Source: Elioraea sp. Yellowstone
GTDB taxonomy: Bacteria; Pseudomonadota; Alphaproteobacteria; Acetobacterales; Acetobacteraceae
DNA length: 36,071 nucleotides
Assembly: GCF_006704265.1 (NCBI RefSeq)
Contig: NZ_VIKA01000018.1
Location: 1-36,071, forward strand
Direction of reading: 5' to 3'
Below are positions 16,345 through 23,811 of this stretch, piece after piece (within the stretch, counting starts at the first letter, position 1; the number at the start of each line of letters is the position of its first letter). The notes below the pieces were generated by a model. That model was not told where the DNA came from and ran no database searches. It worked only from the letters and a program-made list of their open reading frames with translations. Made by a program: the position numbers and the translations under genes.

Positions 16345-17088
16345 ATGACCCAGGAACTCGCCGGCCGCGTCGCGCTCGTCACCGGCGCCGGGCGCAACAT
16401 CGGCCGCGCGATCGCGCGTGACCTCGCCGCCGGCGGAGCGGCGGTGGCGGTGAACGCGCGCGCCAACCGCGCCGAGGCCGAGGCGGTCGTGGCCGAGATC
16501 GTGTCCGCTGGCGGCCGCGCCATCGTTGCGCTCGGCGACGTCACCGACCCGGCGGCGGTCGAGGGCATGGTGCGCGCCGTGCTCGAGACGTTCGGCCGGC
16601 TCGACATCCTGGTGAACAACGCCGCGCTCCGCCGCGAACTGCCCTTCGCCGAGATGGACTTCGCCGCCTGGCGCGCCGTGCTCGACGTGTGCCTGGACGG
16701 CGCGTTCCACTGCGCGCGCGCCGCCCTGCCGGCGCTGCGCGCGTCGGGACACGGAACGATCGTCAATATCGGCGGGCTGACCGGGCATTCGGGCGCGGCA
16801 CGGCGCGCCCACGTGGTGACGGCGAAGGCGGGGCTCGCCGGCTTCACGCGCGCGCTCGCCCACGATCTCGCCCCCGACATCACCGTGAACCTGGTCGCTC
16901 CCGGGCTGATCGACACCGCGCGCGAGGCGGCCCGGCCGCACCATCGCGGCGGGCGGCGCACGCTGGTGGGGCGCGAGGGCACGCCGGAGGAGGTCGCCGC
17001 CGCGGTGCGGTTCCTCGCCGGGCCGCGCGCGCGCTACATCACCGGCCAGACGCTGCACGTCAACGGCGGCGCCTACCTGCCCGGCTGA
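16345..17088 (+). CDS. SDR family protein lacking canonical Ser/Tyr (sdr2)
   Basis: This 247-residue Rossmann-fold protein has GAGRNIG (14-20), LVNNAAL (89-95) and the ending YITGQTLHVNGG. The conserved Lys is K161 (TAKAG), but the K-4 position is Val157 (AHVVTAK; a His is at K-5), and the region of the catalytic Ser reads NIGGLTG. It therefore lacks both residues of the classical Ser-Tyr-Lys triad while keeping cofactor motifs. A sister group with AHVxTAKAG at this site is, to my recollection, common in proteobacterial catabolic clusters, so the change is probably functional. It follows the MmgE/PrpD gene by 3 nt. Confidence 0.86.
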   Translation: MTQELAGRVALVTGAGRNIGRAIARDLAAGGAAVAVNARANRAEAEAVVAEIVSAGGRAIVALGDVTDPAAVEGMVRAVLETFGRLDILVNNAALRRELPFAEMDFAAWRAVLDVCLDGAFHCARAALPALRASGHGTIVNIGGLTGHSGAARRAHVVTAKAGLAGFTRALAHDLAPDITVNLVAPGLIDTAREAARPHHRGGRRTLVGREGTPEEVAAAVRFLAGPRARYITGQTLHVNGGAYLPG

Positions 17089-17091
17089 GCC

Positions 17092-17841
17092 GTGCTCGAA
17101 CCCTGGCAGTGGGCGGCGGCGCTGGCGCTGGCGCTCGTCGCCGGCACGGTCTCGGGCATCTCGGGCTTCGGTGCCGGGCTGATGCTCTCGGCCTATCTGC
17201 TGCCGATCCTCGGCGCACGCGTCACCGTACCGGTGCTGGCGGTGGCGATGGTGCTGACCAATGCCGGGCGGGTCTGGGCGTTCCGCGACGCGCTCTCCTT
17301 GCGCGTCGCGCTGCCGGTGCTCGCGGGCGTGCTGCCGGGGGCGCTCGCGGGGTCCTACGCCTTCGGCACGCTCGGCGGGGTGTGGGCCGAGCTGGTGGTC
17401 GGCGGATTCCTGATCGTCTCGGTGGCGTTGCGGCGTGCGCTCGCGGGGCGCAGGATCCCCGCCACGCCGCGCGTGCTCGTGGCAGGCGGCGGGGTCACCG
17501 GCCTGCTCTCCGGCATCACCACCGGGGCGGGCATGCTGCTGATCCCGCTGCTGCTCGGCGCCGGCCTGCCGGCGCGCGCGCTGATCGCGACGGATGGGTT
17601 CGTTTCCGGATCGATGCACCTCGCGCGGGTCGCCGGCTATGCCGCCGGCGGCGTGCTCGGCCCGGATCTCGTCCTGCTCGGCCTGGCGCTCGGCGCAGCG
17701 ACCGTGCCGGGCAGCCGCGCGGCCGCCTGGATCGTCGCACGCATCCCGCCCTGGAGGCACGAGGCCGTGCTTGAGGCCCTGGTCGTGCTGATCGGCGCGC
17801 TGACGGTCTGGGAGGCGGTCGCGGCGATGAGCGGACGGTAG
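17092..17841 (+). CDS. TauE/SafE (TSUP) family membrane permease
   Basis: This 249-residue protein has about eight membrane segments in two halves. Each half opens with a glycine-rich motif, GTVSGISGFGAGLMLSAYLL (18-37) and GVTGLLSGITTGAGMLLIPLLL in the second half, as in TSUP (COG0730). Members export or import sulfite, sulfoacetate, other organosulfur anions or small acids. The GTG start is 3 nt after sdr2, so it is the last gene of the CoA-transferase operon. It may export an end product such as sulfite, but no sulfur-releasing enzyme is recognisable in the island. Confidence 0.87.
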   Translation: MLEPWQWAAALALALVAGTVSGISGFGAGLMLSAYLLPILGARVTVPVLAVAMVLTNAGRVWAFRDALSLRVALPVLAGVLPGALAGSYAFGTLGGVWAELVVGGFLIVSVALRRALAGRRIPATPRVLVAGGGVTGLLSGITTGAGMLLIPLLLGAGLPARALIATDGFVSGSMHLARVAGYAAGGVLGPDLVLLGLALGAATVPGSRAAAWIVARIPPWRHEAVLEALVVLIGALTVWEAVAAMSGR

Positions 17842-17860
17842 CGGCTGGCGGATTGTTTTC

Positions 17861-17949
17861 TTCCTGGCGCTCGGCAAGGAGTTTCATCGCCGCTCTTCCG
17901 TGCAAAACAAAAAAATCTTCTTCAACCCTGGTATTCCTTGGCGCCAGAA
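17861..17949. repeat. Imperfect inverted repeat in the leader of the ABC operon
   Basis: The left arm ttcctggcgctcggcaagga (17861-17880) pairs with the right arm tccttggcgccagaa (17935-17949) across 15 positions, apart from a 4-nt bulge (tcgg) and one extra C. About 54 nt lie between them, including an A-rich tract (caaaacaaaaaaa). It sits 44 nt upstream of the binding-protein start. It may be an operator pair, a structured leader or a terminator for the upstream operon; no known riboswitch core is recognisable. Confidence 0.45.
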
Positions 17950-17992
17950 GAAAGAACATCCTATATCGCGGCGAACACGGGAGGGGCCCGCC

Positions 17993-19024
17993 ATGTCCTG
18001 CTGCACCACGCTCGCCCCGCCCGAGCAGTCGCTCGGGCAGCTCGATCGCCGCACCGCGCTCGCCGGCCTTGCCGGCGCGATCACGCTCGCCGGCCGCGCG
18101 CACGCGCAGGGGCTGACGCGGTTGCGTCTGGCCTTCTGCGGCCAGCTCCTCTGCGTCGTGCCCTACGAGGTGACGCGCGCGCGCGGGCATTTCCGTGCCG
18201 AGGGGCTGGAGGTCGAACTCGTCTACACGCGCGGCGGCAACCAGGCGATGCAGGCGCTGGTTGGCGGCGCAGTCGACTACGCCGGCACCTCGTTCGACGT
18301 CGCCTTGCAGGCCTTCGCCAACGGCGCACCGATCCGCCGCTTCGCCTCCACCGGCCGCCTGCCGCTGTTCGCCCTCGCGGCTGCTCCGGCCCGCGCCGGG
18401 ACGATCCGCGACATCGCCGCCCTCGACGGCCGCACGATCGGGATCTCGGCACTCGGCAACGCCGATCATGTGCTGGCCCTGTTCCTGATGAAGCGCGCCG
18501 GGCTCGATCCGGGGCGCGCGCGCTTCGCCGCCCTCGGCACCAATCTCTACGAGGCGCTGCGCCGCGGCCAGGTCGAGGCCGCGATGGTGCAGGAGCCGGC
18601 GCTGACCCTGGTCCAGGAGGCGGGCGGGCACGTGATCTTCAACGCGATGGACATCGCCGATGCGACACGCGTGCTGGGCGGCGCCTTCGAGTTCATGGGG
18701 GTCGCCGTGCGCGCATCCGAACGCGACCGGCGGCTCGACGAGATGCGCCGGCTCGCCCGCGCGCTCGCCGCCGGCTTGCGCGACACGCGCACGATCCCGG
18801 TGGAGGAGGTGGTCGCCGCCCTGCCGCGCGAGCTGATCGCCGGCGGCGACTGGGGGCGGCTCGGCGTGATCCTCGAGCGCTACCGCGAGTCGCTCTACCC
18901 CGACGAGGTGCGCATCGATCCGGAGGCGGCCGCGCGCGTCGCTCGCGCGCAGCGCGAGGCGGGCGTGCTGACGCGCGAGGTCGATCTCGCCGTGCTGCTC
19001 GACCGCGCGGTGCTGGAGGGCTGA
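17993..19024 (+). CDS. ABC transporter substrate-binding protein, NMT1/THI5-like
   Basis: This 343-residue periplasmic binding protein resembles the SsuA/TauA/ThiY group. A Tat-like signal (LDRRTALAGLAGAITLAGRAHAQ) is at 18-39. The mature part has the family pattern EVTRARGHFRAEGLEVELV and a later IGISALGNADHVLALFLM. Cys49 and Cys54 (AFCGQLLCVVPYE) occupy the first loop after strand 1, which faces the ligand in this family. Two more Cys (3, 4) precede the twin-Arg and would be removed with the signal. The start at 17993 has a ribosome-binding site (gggagggg). The operon continues with ATPase, permease and a MerB-like protein. The ligand is unknown; a thiol-binding or soft-metal ligand is a hypothesis only. 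Confidence 0.88.
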   Translation: MSCCTTLAPPEQSLGQLDRRTALAGLAGAITLAGRAHAQGLTRLRLAFCGQLLCVVPYEVTRARGHFRAEGLEVELVYTRGGNQAMQALVGGAVDYAGTSFDVALQAFANGAPIRRFASTGRLPLFALAAAPARAGTIRDIAALDGRTIGISALGNADHVLALFLMKRAGLDPGRARFAALGTNLYEALRRGQVEAAMVQEPALTLVQEAGGHVIFNAMDIADATRVLGGAFEFMGVAVRASERDRRLDEMRRLARALAAGLRDTRTIPVEEVVAALPRELIAGGDWGRLGVILERYRESLYPDEVRIDPEAAARVARAQREAGVLTREVDLAVLLDRAVLEG

Positions 19025-19028
19025 CCCT

Positions 19029-19799
19029 TTGCTCCACGTACGACGGCTGACGCTCGGCTATGGCGGCCCGGAACCGGTGCTGGCCGAACTCGACCTCGAC
19101 ATCGCGGCGGGCGAGTTCGCCGCGCTGGTCGGGCCCTCGGGCTCCGGCAAGACCTCGGTGCTGCGCGCGGTCACCGGCCTGCAGCGGGCCGAGGGGGGCG
19201 TGATCGACCTCGCCGTGCCGCGGAGCGAGGTCGGATTCCTGTTCCAGGACGACGCGCTGCTGCCCTGGCGCACGGCGCGGCAGAACGTCGCGCTGGGCCT
19301 GCGCATCCACGGCATGGCCAAGGAGCGCGCGCTCGCCGAGGCGGAGGCGTGGCTGGATCGGCTCGGCCTCGCCGGGCTCGGCGGACGCTTCCCGCGCCAG
19401 CTCTCGGGCGGGCAGCGCAAGCGCGTCGCGATCGCTCAGGTGCTGGCGCTGCGGCCGCGGCTCTTGCTGATGGACGAGCCCTTCGCCTCGCTCGATGCGA
19501 TCGTGCGCGCGCGCATCACCCAGGACCTGCTCGACCTGGTCGAGCGCGAGGGCATCTCGGTGCTGCTGGTGACGCACGATCTCGAGGAGGCGATCGCGCT
19601 CTCGGACGTGGTGCACGTGCTCTCTGGGGGCCCGCGCGCGCGCGTGCTGGCGAGCCGCCGCGTGCCGATCGCGCGGCCGCGCGAGCTGATCGGCGCGCGC
19701 GGGCATCCGGCCTTCGCGCCCCTGCTGCGCCAGCTCTGGCGCGACCTCGAAGGCGCGTTCCCCGCCGGCGCGCAGGCCGCGGAGCGTGTCGCGGCATGA
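19029..19799 (+). CDS. ABC transporter ATP-binding protein (SsuB/TauB/ThiZ type)
   Basis: This 256-residue nucleotide-binding subunit has Walker A GPSGSGKTS (about 37-45), the Q-loop FLFQDDALLPWR, signature LSGGQRKRVAIAQ, Walker B LLLMDEPFASLD and the H-loop LLVTHDLEEAI. The start is a TTG at 19029, supported by a ggaggg Shine-Dalgarno (19015-19020) and the normal N-terminus LHVRRLTLGYGG. It lies 4 nt after the binding-protein gene and overlaps the permease gene (ATGA), so the three are one transporter. Confidence 0.94.
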   Translation: MLHVRRLTLGYGGPEPVLAELDLDIAAGEFAALVGPSGSGKTSVLRAVTGLQRAEGGVIDLAVPRSEVGFLFQDDALLPWRTARQNVALGLRIHGMAKERALAEAEAWLDRLGLAGLGGRFPRQLSGGQRKRVAIAQVLALRPRLLLMDEPFASLDAIVRARITQDLLDLVEREGISVLLVTHDLEEAIALSDVVHVLSGGPRARVLASRRVPIARPRELIGARGHPAFAPLLRQLWRDLEGAFPAGAQAAERVAA

Positions 19800-20557
19800 C
19801 GACCCTGCTGAACCTCGTCTGGGTGCGCCGTGCGCTCGCGCTCGCGACGCTGATCCTGCTCTGGGAGGCGGCCGGCTGGGCCGGGCTGATCAATCCGCTC
19901 TACGCCGCGCCGCCGAGCGAGGTGGCCGCGCTCGCCTTCGGCCTGTTCGCGGACGGCTCGATCTGGCCGCATCTCCAGGCGACCTTCGCGGCCGCCCTGC
20001 TCGGGCTCGCGATCGGGCTCGCGATCGGCATCATGCTCGGCTTCGCGGCCGCCCTGATCTCCCCGCTCGCCGCGCTGCTCGAGCCGGTCATGCTGCTCTT
20101 GAACGCCGTGCCGCGCGTGATCCTGGCTCCGCTGTTCGTGATCTGGATGGGGATCGATCTCGGGTCGAAGGTCGCGCTCGCGACCGTGCTGGTGGCGGTG
20201 CTGATCTTCTTCGCAGTCTATTCCGGCGTGCGCGAGGTGGACCAGCGCCTGGTCGAGCGCGTGCGCACGCTCGGCGGCGGCAAGGCGGTGCTGGTGCGCG
20301 AGGTGTACATCCCCTCCGTGGTCTCCTGGGTGATGGGCAACCTGAAGGTGGCGGTGGGCTTCGCCTTCACCGGCGCGGTGGTGGGCGAGTTCGTCGCCTC
20401 GGCGCGCGGGCTCGGCTACCTGCTGCAGTTCGCGCAGAGCACCTACAACGCCGCGCTGTCGCTCGCGCTGGTGACGCTGATCATGCTGTTCGTGCTGGTG
20501 CTGTTCTTCCTCGCCGAGCAGCTCGAGCACCGGCTGCTCAGATGGCGCTATCGCTGA
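19796..20557 (+). CDS. ABC transporter permease (SsuC/TauC/ThiX type)
   Basis: This 253-residue protein has six membrane segments and the BPD_transp_1 EAA-like loop (VRTLGGGKAVLVREVYIPSV, around 155-175). Motifs LEPVMLLLNAVPRVILAPLF and WMGIDLGSKVALA match the nitrate/sulfonate/taurine permease group. The start overlaps the ATPase stop and the end overlaps the MerB-like gene by 16 nt. Confidence 0.93.
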   Translation: MTTLLNLVWVRRALALATLILLWEAAGWAGLINPLYAAPPSEVAALAFGLFADGSIWPHLQATFAAALLGLAIGLAIGIMLGFAAALISPLAALLEPVMLLLNAVPRVILAPLFVIWMGIDLGSKVALATVLVAVLIFFAVYSGVREVDQRLVERVRTLGGGKAVLVREVYIPSVVSWVMGNLKVAVGFAFTGAVVGEFVASARGLGYLLQFAQSTYNAALSLALVTLIMLFVLVLFFLAEQLEHRLLRWRYR

Positions 20558-21333
20558 CTGCGCGGTTCGCGCCGGGCGAGACGGTCGCGCTGCGGCCGGA
20601 CCTCGCGCTGCCCGACTGGTCGCTGCTGACCGATCGCGCCGGGCGCGAGGCGCTCGCCGCGGCGATGGCGGTGGCCGGACGGCGCGAGCGCTGGGCCGGG
20701 CTCGACGCGGCGGAGGACGCGGTACGGCGCACGGTGCTGCTCGGCTTCGCCGCGTTCGGCTCGCCGCCGTCGGTGACGGAGATCGCGGCCAGCACCGGCC
20801 TGGATCGGGATGCGGTGCGCGCGGCGCTGGCGCGGCTCGCGGATCGCGACCTGGCCGTGCTGGGCGAGGACGGCCGCATCGCCGCCGCCTATCCGTTCAG
20901 CGCCGAACCGACGCCGCATCGCGTCGCCCTCGCGCGCTTCGCCACGACCGTGCACGCGCTCTGCGCGATCGACGCGCTCGGCATCGGCGGCATGCTGGGC
21001 GCCGACACGCTGGTCGAGTCCCGCTGTGCCGAGACGGGCGCGAAGGTGACCGTGCGCACGCGCAACGGCGGCTTCGCGCTCGCCGAGCTCACGCCGGCGG
21101 GGGCCCAGGTCTGGTACGGCCTCGCCTACGCGGGCGGGTGCGCGGCGCGCTCGGGCTGCGCGCTCAAGCTGTTCTTCCGCTCCGAGGCCGATCTCGCGTC
21201 GTGGCGGGCGCGCCACCACGACCACCCCGGATATCGCCTGAGCGTGCCGGCCGCGCTGCAACTCGGGCTCGCGCTGTTCGCGCCGATGCTCGGCGGTCAG
21301 GCCGCGGAGATCACGACGAAGGTGTCGTTGTAG
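20542..21333 (+). CDS. MerB-like protein (organomercurial/alkylmercury lyase family)
   Basis: This 263-residue protein has a winged-helix-like N-terminal part (about 60-118, PPSVTEIAASTGLDRDAVRA) and a C-terminal alkylmercury-lyase domain. MerB cleaves C-Hg bonds using Cys96, Asp99 and Cys159 (R831b numbering). The equivalents here are C141 and D144 (CAID) and C206 (SGCALKLFF); the structural Cys117 corresponds to C162 (RCAETGA). C200 is extra. All catalytic positions are thus kept. The start at 20542 lies inside the end of the permease gene, so it is translationally coupled to the importer. No merR, merT, merP or merA is present, so the substrate may not be an organomercurial. The 3' end overlaps the convergent pseudogene by 37 nt. 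Confidence 0.82.
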   Translation: MALSLTARFAPGETVALRPDLALPDWSLLTDRAGREALAAAMAVAGRRERWAGLDAAEDAVRRTVLLGFAAFGSPPSVTEIAASTGLDRDAVRAALARLADRDLAVLGEDGRIAAAYPFSAEPTPHRVALARFATTVHALCAIDALGIGGMLGADTLVESRCAETGAKVTVRTRNGGFALAELTPAGAQVWYGLAYAGGCAARSGCALKLFFRSEADLASWRARHHDHPGYRLSVPAALQLGLALFAPMLGGQAAEITTKVSL

Positions 21334-21765
21334 GCGGGCTGGCCCCAGGGCGACCAGGCGGAGGGCGAGAGCAGGTTCGCCACCGCCCCCTCCTCGCCGG
21401 CGGTGCTCCACCACTTGCCGGGCGGCGAAACGACGCCGGGCAGCATCGCGTCGGTGACACGCAGGGTGGCCGGATCGCGCCGCGCGCGTTGCGCCCCCGG
21501 CGCATCACGAGCCAGCTCTCCGCCATGTCCTCGGGATCGAAGCCGGCCGTCCAGCACGCGCCGGCCGAGGCGGTCGCGGTGACCGAGCAGATGTCCCCAC
21601 GCATGCGGCCCGCGCCGAGCGCGTGGGAAATCCGCACGAGCGGGGGCCGCTGCACCACGCCCATCGTGCCGAGAGAGGTGTGCGGGGCGATCGCCTGCAC
21701 ACCGCGCGAGCGCGGATCGCCCGGACCCGTCGCGGCGACCAGGGCATCGGCGCATCCGCGGCGCC
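21297..21765 (-). pseudogene. Molybdopterin oxidoreductase remnant (internal deletion, frameshift)
   Basis: Two pieces of a molybdopterin (DMSO-reductase-type) oxidoreductase are joined out of frame on the minus strand. The upstream piece (about 21765-21482) reads VVQRPPLVRISHALG, then RGDICSVTATASAG and DPEDMAESWLVMRRGRNAR, like the region where such enzymes have an ALGTPN-type stretch and a DPED...WGRNP motif. After a junction near 21475-21485 the frame shifts to VTDAMLPGVVSPPGKWW and LSPWGQPAYNDTFVVI, the C-terminal dinucleotide-binding domain, ending at 21297. The start, the Fe-S region and several hundred central residues are missing. No complete gene occupies 21334-21878 on either strand. 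Confidence 0.6.
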
Positions 21766-21878
21766 GCCCTGGAATCCGATACGTAGCCGTGCCAAGATCG
21801 TGCCTCGCTCGGGACGACAGCCCAGCCCCGGCGTCCTGTCATGCCGCGGCCGCCGGAGACGCAGCATGGGGGAAGATC

Positions 21879-22571
21879 ATGGCGCAGCTCATCGAGTATC
21901 TGTATCTTGCGGATATCGCCTATGCGTCGAAGGCAGACGGCCAACCCACGGCGTTCGGCTGGACGACGCAGAAGTGGGAATGGGCGACCTGGTACGGCGA
22001 CGGGTTCCAGGGCGGGATCTTCGTCGATCCGGCTGGCGACGAGGTGATCGTCGCGTTCGCCGGGACCAAGGGGAGTCTGAGCACGGCACCGATCTCGCAG
22101 AACACGGCCAATCTGCGCATCGGCCTGCACGTCATCCCGAACATGGCCGGTTCCGCTCATGCCATGGTGCGGTGGGCGCAGGAGAACTACCCCCTGGCGC
22201 GGCTCTCGATCGTCGGCCATTCGCTCGGCGGCGGGCTTGCCCAGGTCGTCGGCAACTGGACCGGCGTGCCCTTCATCTCGTTCAACGGCCCGGGCATGGC
22301 GGGACACCTCAAGCTGTCGGCGTTCAATGTGTTCAAGCCGAAACAGATGCTCCGCTCGATCCGGTCGGACGCCACCGGACGGAGCTCGGGGATTTCCTTC
22401 GTTGTCCGACATGACTTCATCGGCAGCTACGGCAAGCATGTCGGCCACTTCTTCCTGCTCGACCAGAATGGTGGCGACACGCACAGCCTCCAGGCCATCC
22501 GACGCGGACTGCACAATCACGGCTTGCTGCGCCGAGAGCCCCAGGACGTCTCGGCGCGCTGGACGGGCTGA
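21879..22571 (+). CDS. Lipase, class 3-like alpha/beta hydrolase
   Basis: This 230-residue protein resembles fungal-type class 3 lipases. The nucleophile elbow GHSLGGGLAQ gives S115, D179 in RHDFIG is the probable acid, and H202 in DTHSLQAI the base. EVIVAFAGTKG (55-65) is the usual oxyanion strand before the lid. No signal peptide is seen, so it is cytoplasmic or exported by another route. The ATG at 21879 follows gggggaag, a good ribosome-binding site; the frame stays open far upstream but shows no family similarity there. Flanked by a decayed gene and the fluoride-type operon, it seems monocistronic. Confidence 0.83.
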   Translation: MAQLIEYLYLADIAYASKADGQPTAFGWTTQKWEWATWYGDGFQGGIFVDPAGDEVIVAFAGTKGSLSTAPISQNTANLRIGLHVIPNMAGSAHAMVRWAQENYPLARLSIVGHSLGGGLAQVVGNWTGVPFISFNGPGMAGHLKLSAFNVFKPKQMLRSIRSDATGRSSGISFVVRHDFIGSYGKHVGHFFLLDQNGGDTHSLQAIRRGLHNHGLLRREPQDVSARWTG

Positions 22572-22580
22572 GCGCAGCGG

Positions 22581-23798
22581 CTAGCGCGGGCCGAGCCGCC
22601 TGCGCGTCGCGCCGAGCCCGAGCGCGGCGAGCAGGGCGAAGGCGGCGCCGGCGAGGAAGGTCCCCGCCGGCCCGACCGCATCCCAGAGCGCGCCGGCGAT
22701 CGTGCTGGCGGCCAGCAGCGCAAGCCCGCCCACCAGGTTGAACACGCCGAAGGCGGTGCCGCGCAGCTCCGCCGGCGCCGCATCCGCCACCAAGGCGGCG
22801 AACAGGCCCTGGGTGCAGCCCATGTGCAGGCCCCAGAGCACCACGCCGATGCCCACGCCGAGGATGCCGCCGGTGACGGCGAGCACCACGTCCGCCGCGA
22901 CCAGCAGCGCGAGACCGAGCAGCAGCAGGCCGACCCGGTCCATCCGGTCGGAGAGCGCACCGACCGGATAGGCGGAGAGCGCGTAGGCGATGTTCATGAC
23001 GACGAGCACCACAGGCACCAGCATCAGCGCGGTGCCGACCGACTGGGCGCGCAGGATCAGGAAGGCCTCGCTGAAGCGCGCCAGCGTGAACACCGCCGCG
23101 ATCCCGACCACCTGCCAGTACGCAGGTCCGAGGCGCGCGAGCTCGGCGCGCGCGAGCGGCGTGCGCACCGCGCGCAGCCCCGCCGGCCGCGGCGGCTCGT
23201 GCACCGCGACCACGACCAGCGCGAAGGACAGTCCCGCTGGCGCCACCGCGACCCAGAACACGGCGACGAAGTCGTCGGCGAACAGTGCCATCAGCCCGAT
23301 CGCGGCGAGCGGACCGAGGAACGCACCCACCGTGTCGAGCGACTGGCGCAGTCCGAAGCTTGCGCCGCGCAGCTCCGGGGGGCTGAGGTCGGCGACCAGC
23401 GCATCGCGCGGTGCGCCGCGGATGCCCTTGCCGAGGCGGTCGACAAAGCGTGCCGCCACCAGCCAGGCGACCGAGGGGGCGAGCGGGAAGACCGGCTTGG
23501 TGAGCGCGGCGAGCCCGTAGCCCAAGGCGGCAAGCGCCTTGCGCCGGCCGAGGCGGTCGGAGAGTGCGCCGGAAAACAGCTTGGTGATCGCCGCCGTCGC
23601 CTCGGCGATCCCCTCGATCAGGCCGACCGTCAGCACCGGTGTGCCAAGCGCGACCACCAGGTAGACCGGCAGCAGCGCATGGATCATCTCGGAGGAGACA
23701 TCCATCAGCAGCGAGACGAAGCCGAGCGCCCAAACCCCGCCCGGGATGCGCCGCCAGGCCGGCCCGTCGGCCTGCGGCGCCTGCCGCCCGGTCCTCAT
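22581..23798 (-). CDS. MFS transporter
   Basis: This 405-residue protein has 12 predicted membrane segments in two halves. The loop 2-3 motif GALSDRLGRRKALAALGY (about 76-93) and its second-half counterpart GALSDRMDRVG mark the major facilitator superfamily. RFVDRLGKGIRGAPRDALVAD (loop 4-5) is typical of a subgroup annotated as multidrug or sugar efflux permeases. It starts 13 nt after the DUF190 gene on the same strand, so it may be the tail of the fluoride-type operon. The substrate is unknown. Confidence 0.9.
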   Translation of the reverse strand: MRTGRQAPQADGPAWRRIPGGVWALGFVSLLMDVSSEMIHALLPVYLVVALGTPVLTVGLIEGIAEATAAITKLFSGALSDRLGRRKALAALGYGLAALTKPVFPLAPSVAWLVAARFVDRLGKGIRGAPRDALVADLSPPELRGASFGLRQSLDTVGAFLGPLAAIGLMALFADDFVAVFWVAVAPAGLSFALVVVAVHEPPRPAGLRAVRTPLARAELARLGPAYWQVVGIAAVFTLARFSEAFLILRAQSVGTALMLVPVVLVVMNIAYALSAYPVGALSDRMDRVGLLLLGLALLVAADVVLAVTGGILGVGIGVVLWGLHMGCTQGLFAALVADAAPAELRGTAFGVFNLVGGLALLAASTIAGALWDAVGPAGTFLAGAAFALLAALGLGATRRRLGPR

Positions 23799-23811
23799 CC
23801 CCCTGTGCCCG

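Noticed and set aside
14884-17877. Minus-strand open frame of nearly 1000 codons opposite the MmgE/PrpD and SDR genes
   Set aside because: Low-complexity charged translation, no start context, and fully explained as the shadow of three well-identified plus-strand genes.
17842-17992. TPP riboswitch ahead of the NMT1/THI5-like operon
   Set aside because: The conserved CUGAGA and related elements are absent, and no thiamine gene is nearby.
20542-21333. A true mercury-resistance operon
   Set aside because: Only a MerB-like gene is present; there is no MerA, MerT, MerP or MerR and the coupled genes encode an organic-ligand-type ABC importer.
21138-21878. Extended N-terminus for the class 3-type lipase
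   Set aside because: The frame is open but overlaps the MerB-like gene, shows no lipase similarity before 21879, and the ATG at 21879 has a good ribosome-binding site.
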